Shown: positions 16,564 to 25,094 of the stretch, one piece after another
Numbering within the stretch: position 1 is the first letter of the stretch
How the letters are laid out: each line of letters opens with the position of its first letter
From: Microbispora siamensis
GTDB lineage: Bacteria; Actinomycetota; Actinomycetes; Streptosporangiales; Streptosporangiaceae
Direction of reading: 5' to 3'
Assembly: GCF_016863095.1 (NCBI RefSeq)
Contig: NZ_BOOF01000044.1
Location: 32,826 to 96,825, forward strand
Length of the DNA: 64,000 nt
The notes under the pieces: generated by a model
The model's input: only the letters and a program-made list of their open reading frames with translations
Told to the model about the DNA's origin: nothing
Database searches by the model: none
Translations under genes and position numbers: made by a program

Positions 16564-18276
16564 ATGAAGAAACGGCTGCTCAGCGCGCTGTTGCTCGCGT
16601 TGGGTCTCTGCCTCGCAGGAGTCGGGGCGGGCCCCGCCCCGGCGTCGGCGGCGTCCAGTGCGATGCTCGCGTACGCCGCCTGGGCGCCCAACACCTATTA
16701 CGCCACCGGGACGCGGGTGACGTACAACGGCGTCGACTACGAGTGCATCCAGGCGCACACGTCGCTGACGGGGTGGGAGCCGCCGAACGTCCCGGCGCTG
16801 TGGAAGGCGCTCGGGAGCGGGGGCGGCGACACGACGGCCCCGTCCGTCCCGGCCGGCCTGCGGGTGACGGGCACCACGTCGAGCAGCGTGTCGCTCGCGT
16901 GGAACGCCTCCACCGACGACGTCGGCGTGACCGGCTACCAGGTCTACCGCGGCTCGCAGCTCGTCACCACCGTGACGGGGACGACGTACACCGACGGCGG
17001 CCTGGCCTCGGGCACGACGTACGGCTACACGGTCAGGGCGCGGGACGCGGCGGGCAACGTGTCGGCGGCGAGCGCCGCCGTCTCGGCCACGACCGCCACC
17101 GGTACGGGTACGCCGGGGCAGCCCGGCGCCCCCACGGTGACCGGCAGCACCGACACGTCGATCTCGCTGTCGTGGACCGCCTCCAGCGGCACCGTGACCG
17201 GCTACCGCGTCTACGAGGGCACGACCCAGCGCGCCCAGGTCACCGGCACCACCGCGACCATCGGCTCGCTCGGCGCCTGCACCACCCACACCTACACCAT
17301 CAGGGCGTACAACTCCGCGGGCGAGTCGGCGGCGAGCGCGGCCGTCACCGGCACGACCACCGGCTGCTCCTCGGGCGGGGCGCTGCCCAAGCACATCCTC
17401 ACCGGCTACTGGCACAACTTCGTCAACCCCGCCGTCGAGCTCAAGCTTTCGCAGGTGCCGCAGGACTACGACGTGGTCGCGATCGCGTTCGGAGAGGCGA
17501 CCAGCACGCCGGGCCAGGTGACGTTCGCCCTCGACTCCGGCCTGTCCACCGCTCTCGGCGGATACACCGAGGCCCAGTTCAAGGCCGACGTGCAGGCGCT
17601 CAGGCAGCGCGGCCAGAAGGTCATCCTCAGCGTCGGCGGCGAGGCGGGCCACGTACAGGTGGCGAGTTCCGGGGCGGCCACGGCGTTCGCGAACTCGGTC
17701 TACTCGATCATGCAGACCTACGGGTTCGACGGCGTCGACATCGACCTGGAGAACGGCCTCAACGCCACTTACATGGCCCAGGCGCTGCGCGAGCTGCGGG
17801 CGAAGGCGGGCTCCGGGCTGATCATCATGATGGCCCCGCAGACCATCGACATGCAGTCGACCGGCATGGAGTATTTCAAGCTCGCGCTGAACATCAAGGA
17901 CATCCTCACCGTCGTCAACATGCAGTACTACAACTCCGGCGCGATGCTCGGCTGCGACCAGAAGGTCTACAGCCAGGGGACGGTGGACTTCATGACCGCG
18001 CTGGCCTGCATCCAGCTGCAGAACGGCCTGCGCCCCGACCAGGTCGCGCTCGGCCTGCCCGCCGGTCCCGGCGCGGCCGGCGGCGGCGTCGTCTCCCCCG
18101 GCACGGTCACCAACGCCCTGAACTGCCTGGCGCGGCGCACCAACTGCGGGTCGTTCGTCCCCTCGCAGGCCTACCCCGACATCCGGGGCGCGATGACCTG
18201 GTCGATCAACTGGGACGCCTCGAACAACTGGAGCTTCTCCAGGACCGTCAAGCCGTTCCTCGCCACCCTCCCCTGA
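16564..18276 (+). CDS. Secreted GH18 chitinase with chitin-binding and FN3 domains
   Basis: A 570-aa exoenzyme. It has a Sec signal peptide (MKKRLLSALLLALGLCLAGV, cleavage near ASAA) and a CBM5/12-like chitin-binding module at about 37-80 (WAPNTYYATGTRVTYNGVDY). Two fibronectin-III domains follow (about 97-180 and 183-265), then a GH18 barrel. The catalytic DGVDIDLE motif is at 389-396 with the proton donor Glu396. The enzyme cleaves chitin to oligosaccharides outside the cell. An ATG at 16564 preceded by GGAAGGA is the start; longer frames upstream would hide the signal peptide. A palindrome at 16462-16478 probably mediates control, and a strong terminator follows. Confidence 0.96.
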   Translation: MKKRLLSALLLALGLCLAGVGAGPAPASAASSAMLAYAAWAPNTYYATGTRVTYNGVDYECIQAHTSLTGWEPPNVPALWKALGSGGGDTTAPSVPAGLRVTGTTSSSVSLAWNASTDDVGVTGYQVYRGSQLVTTVTGTTYTDGGLASGTTYGYTVRARDAAGNVSAASAAVSATTATGTGTPGQPGAPTVTGSTDTSISLSWTASSGTVTGYRVYEGTTQRAQVTGTTATIGSLGACTTHTYTIRAYNSAGESAASAAVTGTTTGCSSGGALPKHILTGYWHNFVNPAVELKLSQVPQDYDVVAIAFGEATSTPGQVTFALDSGLSTALGGYTEAQFKADVQALRQRGQKVILSVGGEAGHVQVASSGAATAFANSVYSIMQTYGFDGVDIDLENGLNATYMAQALRELRAKAGSGLIIMMAPQTIDMQSTGMEYFKLALNIKDILTVVNMQYYNSGAMLGCDQKVYSQGTVDFMTALACIQLQNGLRPDQVALGLPAGPGAAGGGVVSPGTVTNALNCLARRTNCGSFVPSQAYPDIRGAMTWSINWDASNNWSFSRTVKPFLATLP

Positions 18277-18280
18277 ACCA

Positions 18281-18316
18281 CTGGACGCCCCGCACTCGGG
18301 GGTGCGGGGCGTCCAG
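18281..18316. terminator. Bidirectional hairpin terminator after chitinase
   Basis: CTGGACGCCCCGCAC (18281-18295) pairs perfectly with GTGCGGGGCGTCCAG (18302-18316) across a 6-base loop. It lies between the convergent chitinase gene and the small secreted-protein gene and can serve both. Confidence 0.85.
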
Positions 18317-18324
18317 TCGAAGCG

Positions 18325-18543
18325 TCAGGCGTAGAGGAACCAGAAGTTGCCCCCGCCGGTTCCCCACTCGCAGCGGAAGGAGGTCCACCACCCCCACTGG
18401 ATGCCGAGGTTGCCGCCGTTGTAGCAGTCCGACTGGTAGTAGTAGGCGTACCGGATGCTTTCCGCGTGTGCCGGCGCCGTGGTGACGGACACCAGGCCGG
18501 CGGCCAGGGCGGCGGAGACGAGTAGAGCCCGTACCGTACGCAT
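18325..18543 (-). CDS. Small secreted protein of unknown function
   Basis: A 72-aa protein with a clear Sec signal peptide (MRTVRALLVSAALAAGLVSV, cleavage after AHA). The mature peptide of about 45 residues is rich in Trp, Tyr and Gly with two Cys (YYYQSDCYNGGNLGIQWGWW, then SFRCEWGTGGGNFWF). The two Cys probably form one disulfide. A GGGAGG ribosome site precedes the ATG. I recognise no family; a small lectin, inhibitor or antimicrobial role is possible but unsupported. It shares a terminator with the chitinase gene. Confidence 0.72.
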   Translation of the reverse strand: MRTVRALLVSAALAAGLVSVTTAPAHAESIRYAYYYQSDCYNGGNLGIQWGWWTSFRCEWGTGGGNFWFLYA

Positions 18544-18688
18544 GCGATCCTCCCGGGATAGACGCCCACAGGGCGAGCGGCACCCGCACTATCGCATCGC
18601 TGATCACGAGCGGCCAGGGAGCGCCGGAGGACACGGCCCCCACCTGCCCGGCCGCCGGGGCGCGGCTGAAAGATTCACGAACCCCTGA

Positions 18689-19606
18689 TCACAGGGCCAC
18701 GGTGCGGAACCCGGCGTTGGCCATGGAGGAGTCGGGGGTGTTCGACGACCGCGCCGAGTTGCGGTAGCGGTTGCAGTAGGAGTCGTGGCACAGGAACGAG
18801 CCGCCGCGCAGCACCCGGGCCCCGCCGCGCAGCGGACCGCGCGGGTTGTCCGAGGGCGAGTAGACGTAGTAGTCGGGCGCGTACCAGTCCGCGCACCACT
18901 CCCAGACGTTCCCCACCGTCTGCCACAACCCGTACGCGTTGGGTGCGAACGTACGGACCGGGGCGGTCGTGAGATGACCGTCGTCCAGGGTGTTCTCTGT
19001 GGGGAACACGCCCTGCCAGATGTTCACCCGCCACTCGTCCTGAGGCAGGTCGTCTCCCCAGGGATAGCGGGCGCCGTCCAAGCCGCCCCGGGAGGCGTAC
19101 TCCCACTCGGCCTCTGTGGGCAGCCGCCGGCCCGCCCACGAGCAGTACGCCATCGCGTCGTTCCAGCTCACGTGGACCACCGGGTGGTCGGGCTCGGCCT
19201 CCGACAGCCGCCCGGCGGGGTGACGCCAGTCGGCGCCGCGCACGCCCACCCACCAGGGGGTGCCGGGCACCGGCCCCATCACGTCGTCGGGGTGGGCGCG
19301 CATCGCCAGGTGGAATACGGCGGAGAAGCCGTACTCCTCCGCCTCGGTGCGGTAGCCGGTCGCGTCGGCGAAGGCGGCGAAGTCGGCGACCGTCACAGTC
19401 GTGGCGTCGATCGAGAACGGCGCCACCGTGACGGCGTGGACGGGCGTCTCGCCGTCGCCCGGGTTGCCGTCGCCGGTGGCGTCGCCCATCCGGAACTCCC
19501 CGCCGGGCAGGCGCACCTGCTCGATCCCGTGCCGGCCCTCCGCCGTGAAGCGGACCGGCTCAAGGGGCTGTCCCGGCGTGGCGGGCGTGCAGCAGCTCCC
19601 CGACAT
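18689..19606 (-). CDS. Formylglycine-generating enzyme (sulfatase maturase)
   Basis: A 305-aa FGE of the SUMF1 family. It oxidises the active-site Cys of type I sulfatases to formylglycine using oxygen and copper. Diagnostic segments are the IDATTVTVADFAAFADATGY start, HPVVHVSWNDAMAYCSWAGR, RLPTEAEWEYASRGG, GNVWEWCADW and the C-terminal LRGGSFLCHDSYCNRYR. The two catalytic Cys fall at 273 and 278, close to Cys272/Cys277 of the Streptomyces coelicolor enzyme. There is no signal peptide. It starts 2 bp after the stop of sulfatase 1 and is the last gene of the operon, so it is almost certainly dedicated to the two upstream sulfatases. Confidence 0.95.
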   Translation of the reverse strand: MSGSCCTPATPGQPLEPVRFTAEGRHGIEQVRLPGGEFRMGDATGDGNPGDGETPVHAVTVAPFSIDATTVTVADFAAFADATGYRTEAEEYGFSAVFHLAMRAHPDDVMGPVPGTPWWVGVRGADWRHPAGRLSEAEPDHPVVHVSWNDAMAYCSWAGRRLPTEAEWEYASRGGLDGARYPWGDDLPQDEWRVNIWQGVFPTENTLDDGHLTTAPVRTFAPNAYGLWQTVGNVWEWCADWYAPDYYVYSPSDNPRGPLRGGARVLRGGSFLCHDSYCNRYRNSARSSNTPDSSMANAGFRTVAL

Positions 19607-19608
19607 GG

Positions 19609-21042
19609 TCAGACCCCCGTGTTTTCCAGCGATTGGGGCACCGGCTGGCTCGGGTGCGGCTCGTCGCCGAGGGCCGCCTGGGCGTGCCACATGCGGACCT
19701 TCATCTCCTCGCGGACCTCACGATAGGCCGGGTCGTCGTAGACGTTGCGCAACTCCTCCGGGTCGGCCTCCAGGTCGTACAGCTCCCACTCCCCGGGGTA
19801 GGTGAACGCGCCCGTGCCGGGGATGCCCATGCCGTCGTTGTAGAAGTAAATGATCTTGTAGCGGGACGTCCGGTAGCCGTAGTGGGCCGGCGCCTTGTGG
19901 AAGACGTCGTCGTGCTCCCAGTAGCGGTAGTACATGCCCTCCGCGGGAGGCGGGCCCGGCTCGCCGGTCAGGTCGGCGAGGAAGCTGCGGCCCTGCATGC
20001 GGGGGTGGTGCGCAACCCCGGCCGCGTCCAGCACCGTCTGCGCGAAGTCGACGTTCGTGACGATCCCGGTGTGCACCTGGCCGGCCGGGATCCGCCGCGG
20101 ATAGCTCAGCACGAGCGGCATCCGCAGCGACTCCTCGTACATGAACCGCTTGTCGAACCACCCGTGGTCGCCCAGGAAGAAGCCCTGGTCGGAGCAGTAC
20201 ATCAGCAGCGTGTCGTCGAAGTCCCCGCGCTCGCGCAGCCAGTCGACCACCCGGCCGACGTTGTCGTCCACCGACGCGACGACGGCCAGGTAGTCCTCCA
20301 TGTAGCGCTGGTATTTCCACAGCGCCAGTTCCTCGTACGACAGCCCCTCGGGCGGGTCCTGCTTGAGGTCCTCGGCGTTGAGGTGCTCGGCGATCCGCAT
20401 GGCGGCCCGCCGGGCCGACGACGAGCGCGTCGCGTAGTCGTCGTCGAACGTCGAGGGCACCGGGATGGGGTCGGTGTACATCCCCGCGTGCTTGTCGTCC
20501 GGCTCCCACGGGCGGTGCGGCGCCTTGTGGTAGATCAGCAGGCAGTAGGGATCGTCGCCGTCGAGCGAGTCGGCCCAGCTCAGCGCCATGTCCGTGATGA
20601 GGTCGGTGGCGTAGCCGGGGACGGTCCTCAAGCCCTCCTCCGAGAGGAACGAGGGGTCGAAGTACTCCCCCTGCTCGATCAGCACGTCCCAGTAGTCGAA
20701 CCCCTGAGGGTTGTGCCCCGGGCCGTCCCCCATGTGCCACTTGCCGACGATCGCGGTGCGATATCCGGCCGCCTTCAACTGGCTCACGAACGTCGGCTGC
20801 GCCGCGTCGATCGGCGTGACCAGCGTCGAGACGCCGTTCACGTGCGAGTACGTGCCGGTCAGGATGCTGGCCCGGCTCGGCGAGCACAACGCGTTGGTCG
20901 CGAAGCAGTTGTCGAACCGGACGCCGAGGTCCGCGATCTCGTCGATCCGCGGCGTCCGGTTCACGACCGAGCCGTACGCACTGACCGCGTGCGACGCGTG
21001 GTCGTCGGTCAGGATCATGACGATGTTCGGACGCCTGCTCAC
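19609..21042 (-). CDS. Type I sulfatase 1 (formylglycine-dependent)
   Basis: A 477-aa alkaline-phosphatase-superfamily sulfatase. The N-terminal RRPNIVMILTDDHASH supplies metal-binding Asp13 and Asp14. The maturation motif is C-S-P-S-R at 53-57, matching the CxPSR consensus read by formylglycine-generating enzyme. AIVGKWHMGDGPGHNPQGFD and MYCSDQGFFLGDHGWFDKRF complete the catalytic site. There is no signal peptide, so it acts in the cytosol. The GTG at 21042 overlaps the stop of sulfatase 2 by 4 bp. Its resemblance is to sulfatases of sulfated-glycan degradation such as iduronate-2-sulfatase-like enzymes; the true substrate is unknown. Confidence 0.94.
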   Translation of the reverse strand: MSRRPNIVMILTDDHASHAVSAYGSVVNRTPRIDEIADLGVRFDNCFATNALCSPSRASILTGTYSHVNGVSTLVTPIDAAQPTFVSQLKAAGYRTAIVGKWHMGDGPGHNPQGFDYWDVLIEQGEYFDPSFLSEEGLRTVPGYATDLITDMALSWADSLDGDDPYCLLIYHKAPHRPWEPDDKHAGMYTDPIPVPSTFDDDYATRSSSARRAAMRIAEHLNAEDLKQDPPEGLSYEELALWKYQRYMEDYLAVVASVDDNVGRVVDWLRERGDFDDTLLMYCSDQGFFLGDHGWFDKRFMYEESLRMPLVLSYPRRIPAGQVHTGIVTNVDFAQTVLDAAGVAHHPRMQGRSFLADLTGEPGPPPAEGMYYRYWEHDDVFHKAPAHYGYRTSRYKIIYFYNDGMGIPGTGAFTYPGEWELYDLEADPEELRNVYDDPAYREVREEMKVRMWHAQAALGDEPHPSQPVPQSLENTGV

Positions 21043-22508
21043 CGGTAGGTCGCCTCGTCCAGTCCGCTCAGCGTCGGGTCGTACGACACGTCGCCGACGT
21101 CGTACATCGAGGTCATCCAGTGGTAGAAGTTGTCGCCCCGGTCGCGCAGCACCTGGTAGAGCCGCCGCATCAGCCGCCCGCGCACCTCCGCCATCTCGGG
21201 GTGGCCGTAGACGTTGAGCAGTTCGTCCGGGTCGGTGAACAGGTCGTACAGCTCGTTGGTCGAGTCGGGGTTGACGACCAGCTTGTAGCGGTCTGTCCTG
21301 ATCATCCGCTGCGGGTACGGGAAGTGGTGCCCGTGGAACTCGCAGACGATGTCCTGCTCCCACGGCACCTCGTGGGTGGAGGCGAGCGGGACGAGGCTGC
21401 GCGAGTCGACCGCGGGGGCTGGGTCGATCCCGGCCAGCTCCAGGATGGTCGCCGTGCAGTCCAGCAGGCTGACGAACTCCGTGCGGACCACCCCGGGCTC
21501 CTGGCCGGGGATCCGCAGCAGGCCGGGCGTGCGGTAGATGTCCTCGTACATCGCCGGGCCCTTGTCGTGCAGCCGGTGGGCGCCGGTGAACTCGCCGTGG
21601 TCGCAGGTGAAGAACACGGCCGTGTCGTCGTTCAGGCCGAGGCGCCGCATGGCGTCCATGACCCGGCCGATCTCCATGTCGATCAGCGCGACGTAACCCC
21701 AGTAGACCGCGATGAGCTTGCGCGTCACCTCAAGCGGCATGGTGTCGAACGTCCAGTGCGCGCTGTAGTTGGCCTGCACCGGCGGCTTGCCGGCGAAGGT
21801 CTCGGCGATCGACTTGGGCAGCTCGACCAGCTCGGGATCGAACATGTCGAAGTACTCGTCCGGCACGATGTACGGCAGGTGCGGGCCGAAGAAGTTGAGC
21901 TGCAGGAAGAACGGCTTCGGCTCGGCGGCGTACCGCTCCAGCATCTCGATCGCCCGGGTGGCGAGGTAGTGCTCGAACGTCGCCTCGACCGGCTGGCGCA
22001 GCCGCGCGGCGAGCAGGTTACCCGGCCCGCCGTTCGGCAGCGTCCCGCGGACGCGGTCGTGGATCTCGTAGGGCGGCAGGTCGTTGGCCTTGAGATAGTC
22101 CAGGTAGTCGGGGTGGTCCACGGGGTTGTGCCAGCCCGGCAGATCCGGCCCGTCGAACCCGAAGTCGGCGGCCCTCCGGTGGTGCCCGACGTGCCACTTG
22201 CCGATGAGCCCGCAGTTGTACCCGGCGTCCCGCAGGGCCGTGGAGAAGGCCCACTGGTCGTCGGGGAGGTCCTCGATGTAGCCGACGTTCCTCTCGTGGT
22301 TGGCGAGCAGCTTGTGCCGGAACGGCGCCTGCCCGGTGAGCAGGCTCGCCCGCGCCGGGGTGCAGATCGCGGTGGGCGTGTACCAGCGGTCGAACCGTGT
22401 CCCGGTCCGGGCCAGCTCGTCCAGCACCGGGGTGGCGGCGAGGCGGTTGCCGTACGCGCCCAGGGTGTCGGCCCGGTGCTGGTCGGTCATCAGGAACAGA
22501 ACGTTCAC
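21039..22508 (-). CDS. Type I sulfatase 2 (formylglycine-dependent)
   Basis: A 489-aa sulfatase. It begins VNVLFLMTDQHRADTLGAYG (metal Asp9) and carries the maturation motif C-T-P-A-R at 49-53, a variant in which the usual Ser is Ala. GLIGKWHVGHH and FFTCDHGEFTGAHRLHDKG complete the site. It lacks a signal peptide. Its start overlaps the binding-protein stop (GTGA), and its stop overlaps sulfatase 1. Sequence style resembles sulfatase/phosphonate monoester hydrolase relatives, so a different ester specificity from sulfatase 1 is likely. The two may act in sequence on one imported substrate. Confidence 0.94.
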   Translation of the reverse strand: MNVLFLMTDQHRADTLGAYGNRLAATPVLDELARTGTRFDRWYTPTAICTPARASLLTGQAPFRHKLLANHERNVGYIEDLPDDQWAFSTALRDAGYNCGLIGKWHVGHHRRAADFGFDGPDLPGWHNPVDHPDYLDYLKANDLPPYEIHDRVRGTLPNGGPGNLLAARLRQPVEATFEHYLATRAIEMLERYAAEPKPFFLQLNFFGPHLPYIVPDEYFDMFDPELVELPKSIAETFAGKPPVQANYSAHWTFDTMPLEVTRKLIAVYWGYVALIDMEIGRVMDAMRRLGLNDDTAVFFTCDHGEFTGAHRLHDKGPAMYEDIYRTPGLLRIPGQEPGVVRTEFVSLLDCTATILELAGIDPAPAVDSRSLVPLASTHEVPWEQDIVCEFHGHHFPYPQRMIRTDRYKLVVNPDSTNELYDLFTDPDELLNVYGHPEMAEVRGRLMRRLYQVLRDRGDNFYHWMTSMYDVGDVSYDPTLSGLDEATYR

Positions 22509-23503
22509 TTGGCCGCGCCCGTGAACAGATCGCCGGTGTAGTACGTCTTCGGGTCCACGGCCGAGGTCAGCTTGCCCGCGCCCACGAAGTAGTCGTTCAT
22601 CCCGCTCAGCCACTTGTCGATGGTCCCGTCCTTGGTGTAGCCGTCCAGGTCGGACAGCGACAGCACCTTGGAGTTGGCGGCGTCGGCCTTGACCTGGTCG
22701 GCCGGCAGCTTGAGCATCTCGGCGGTCGCGGCCACGGTCTCGTCGAGGTGCTCGCTGCGGTACTGGATGGCGTCGCGCAGCACGCCGATGACCTTCTCGG
22801 TCTTGTCCTTCTCCTTGGCGACGACGTCGTTGCCGGCGACGAACGCGGTCGGGAACGACACGGTGTCGGAGAAGTCCTCGTTCTTGGCCAGCTCGACCAG
22901 GTCGGGGACGGTCTTCTTGATCGTGGCGATGGCCGGATACCAGAAGCCGGCCGCGTCGACCTGCTTGGAGGTGAACGCCGACACGATGGTGGAAGCGTCC
23001 ATCGGGACGATCTTCACGTCGTCCTTGGTCAGCCCGGCCTTCTTCAGCGCGAGCGTGAGGATCATGTCGCCGGAGGTGCCCTCGGGCACGCCGATCGTCT
23101 TGCCCTTCAGCTGGTCGAGGGATGTGATGCCGGCCTGGGCGATGACGCGGTCGGCGTTGCCGAGCGTGTTCAGCGCGACGACCTTGGCCTTGCCGGAGGC
23201 GGGCAGCCACATGGCGCCGGGGCCGATGTAGCCGAAGTCGAGGTCGCCGGTGCCCAGCGCCTGGATCTGCAGCGGGCCGTTGGTGAACACGCTGACCTTG
23301 GCGTCGAGGCCGTGCTTCTTCCACAGGCCCTGCTTGTCGGCCACGGCGAGCAGGCTCGCGCCGTTGAAGTCGGCGATGTAGCCGAAGTTCACGTGGGTCG
23401 TGCCGCCGCCCGAGCCACCCGGCCCGGCGGAGTCGTCCGACCCGCAGGCCGCCGCCGACAGTGCCACGACGACCGCCGCGGCGGCCAGGAGTGTCTTCTT
23501 CAT
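22505..23503 (-). CDS. ABC transporter substrate-binding lipoprotein, sulfonate/sulfate-ester type
   Basis: A 332-aa NMT1/SsuA-like binding protein. The signal peptide ends in lipobox SAAAC, followed by a Gly/Ser linker. The mature part has VNFGYIADFNGASLLAVADK, GLWKKHGLDAKV, LGTGDLDFGYIGPGAMWLPA and KGKTIGVPEGTSGDMILTLA, all typical of SsuA/TauA-like proteins for organosulfur compounds, nitrate or thiamine precursors. ATG at 23503 with GGAG 9 bp upstream; 4-bp overlap with the ATPase gene. Lying directly upstream of two sulfatases, it probably binds a sulfate ester, as AtsR does in Pseudomonas putida. Confidence 0.9.
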   Translation of the reverse strand: MKKTLLAAAAVVVALSAAACGSDDSAGPGGSGGGTTHVNFGYIADFNGASLLAVADKQGLWKKHGLDAKVSVFTNGPLQIQALGTGDLDFGYIGPGAMWLPASGKAKVVALNTLGNADRVIAQAGITSLDQLKGKTIGVPEGTSGDMILTLALKKAGLTKDDVKIVPMDASTIVSAFTSKQVDAAGFWYPAIATIKKTVPDLVELAKNEDFSDTVSFPTAFVAGNDVVAKEKDKTEKVIGVLRDAIQYRSEHLDETVAATAEMLKLPADQVKADAANSKVLSLSDLDGYTKDGTIDKWLSGMNDYFVGAGKLTSAVDPKTYYTGDLFTGAAK

Positions 23504-24297
23504 TTCGCGGGCTCCTTGATCTGCCGCTGGTGGTACACCGCGTGCCAGACGCGATTGCGCAGGGCCCCGAACTCGGGGCTCAGCCTCATGTCCTCGTCGC
23601 GCGGGTAGGGGAGGTCGACGTCGATGATCTCGGCGATGCGGCCCGGCCTGGCGGCCATGACGACCACCCGGTTGGCGAGGAACACCGCCTCGTCGACGTC
23701 GTGGGTGATGAACATGACCGTCCTGCGGTCCTTGCTCCAGGTGTCCAGGAGCTGCTCCTGCAGCCGCACCCGGGTCAGCGCGTCGAGGGCGCCGAAGGGC
23801 TCGTCCATGAGCAGGATCGACGGGTTCACCGCGTACGCGCGGGCGATCGCGCAGCGCTGCTTCATGCCGCCCGACAGCGTCTTGGGCAGCGCGTCGGCGA
23901 ACTGCTCGAGGCCGACCAGGCGGATGAAGTGCTCGGCCCGCTCCCGCTGCTCCTCCTTGGGGACCTTCGCGGTGCGCATGCCGAACTCGACGTTCTCGCG
24001 GACGGTCAGCCACGGGAACAGCGCGTACTGCTGGAAGATGACGCCGCGCTCGGGGCCGGGGCCGGTCACCGGCTTGCCGTCCACCAGCGCGGTGCCGCCG
24101 GTGGGCTGCTCCAGCCCGGCGAGGATGTTGAGCAGCGTGCTCTTGCCGCAGCCGGAGGGGCCGACCACGGTCACGAACTCGTTGTCGGCGATGTCGAGCG
24201 AGACGCCGCCGAGGGCGACGAACGGGTCCTTCCCGACCGGGAAGACCTTCTGGACGTCGCGTACGGAGATCTTGGGTGTGCTCTCGGGAGTGCTCAT
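23500..24297 (-). CDS. ABC transporter ATPase, SsuB/TauB type
   Basis: A 265-aa ATP-binding subunit. Walker A is GPSGCGKST (about 47-55), the Q-loop is FQQYALFPW, the signature is LSGGMKQR, Walker B is ILLMDEPFGALD, and the H-loop is FITHDVDEA. The closest family is the nitrate/sulfonate/taurine importers. It overlaps its neighbours by 4 bp on both sides, so permease, ATPase and binding protein are translated together. Unlike the two sugar transporters in this window, this system encodes its own ATPase. Confidence 0.94.
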   Translation of the reverse strand: MSTPESTPKISVRDVQKVFPVGKDPFVALGGVSLDIADNEFVTVVGPSGCGKSTLLNILAGLEQPTGGTALVDGKPVTGPGPERGVIFQQYALFPWLTVRENVEFGMRTAKVPKEEQRERAEHFIRLVGLEQFADALPKTLSGGMKQRCAIARAYAVNPSILLMDEPFGALDALTRVRLQEQLLDTWSKDRRTVMFITHDVDEAVFLANRVVVMAARPGRIAEIIDVDLPYPRDEDMRLSPEFGALRNRVWHAVYHQRQIKEPAK

Positions 24298-25094
24298 CGG
24301 TTCTCCTGCCAGGCCGTCAGCTTGTTGCCGGCGATCATGAGCAGCCGGTCCATGATCAGGCCGAGGACCCCGATCGCGATGATGCCGACGAAGATCGTCG
24401 GCAGGTCGTAGTAGAGCTGCGCGCTCTGCATCCGGTGGCCGAGCCCGGCCTGCGCGGCCAGGAGTTCGGCGGCCACCAGCGTGCCCCAGGCCGAGCCGAG
24501 CCCGACCCGCATGCCCACGAGGATGAACGGCGTCGAGGCCGGCACCACGACGCGGCCGAAGATGGTCCCGTCGCCCGCGCCGAGCACCCGCGCGGCGTTG
24601 ATGAGCGTCCTGTCCACGTTCACCACGCCCTGGTAGGTGGAGATGACGCAGGACAGGAACGCCGCCAGGAAGATGACGAAGATCTTCGGGCTCTCCCCGA
24701 TGCCCATCAGGACGAGCACCAGGGGCAGCATCGCCAGCGGCGGGATGGTGCGGAAGAACTGGATCCACGGCTCGAACAGACCGCGGGCCACCGTGTACCA
24801 CCCCATGACGAAGCCGACGATCACCGCCGCGATCGAGCCGAGGGCGAACCCGGCCAGCACGCGCCCGAGCGAGGCGCCGACGTCGGTGGCCAGCGTGCCG
24901 TCCTGGATCATCTTCCAGGCGGCCGAGACGACCTCGGCCGGAGTGGGGAACTGGAGTCCGGCCAGGGACAGCCCCCACCAGATCGCGATTCCGGCCACGA
25001 TCGAGATGATGTTGAGGACCAGGAAGGTCCTGTTCTTGCGCGGCCGGGCGGGGGCGTTGTCGGCCCTCGTGGCGCCCGCACTGGTCACGGCCAC
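24294..25094 (-). CDS. ABC transporter permease, SsuC/TauC type
   Basis: A 266-aa membrane protein with about six helices. SsuC-family landmarks include FFRTIPPLAMLPLVLVLMGI, GESPKIFVIFLAAF, AARVLGAGDGTIFGRVVVPA and GLGSAWGTLVAAELLAAQAG. It forms the channel for the sulfur-compound importer. The GTG at 25094 shares one base with the TAG stop of the ROK gene and is served by GGAGG 6 bp upstream. This places the regulator, transporter, sulfatases and maturase on one transcript. Confidence 0.94.
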   Translation of the reverse strand: MAVTSAGATRADNAPARPRKNRTFLVLNIISIVAGIAIWWGLSLAGLQFPTPAEVVSAAWKMIQDGTLATDVGASLGRVLAGFALGSIAAVIVGFVMGWYTVARGLFEPWIQFFRTIPPLAMLPLVLVLMGIGESPKIFVIFLAAFLSCVISTYQGVVNVDRTLINAARVLGAGDGTIFGRVVVPASTPFILVGMRVGLGSAWGTLVAAELLAAQAGLGHRMQSAQLYYDLPTIFVGIIAIGVLGLIMDRLLMIAGNKLTAWQENR

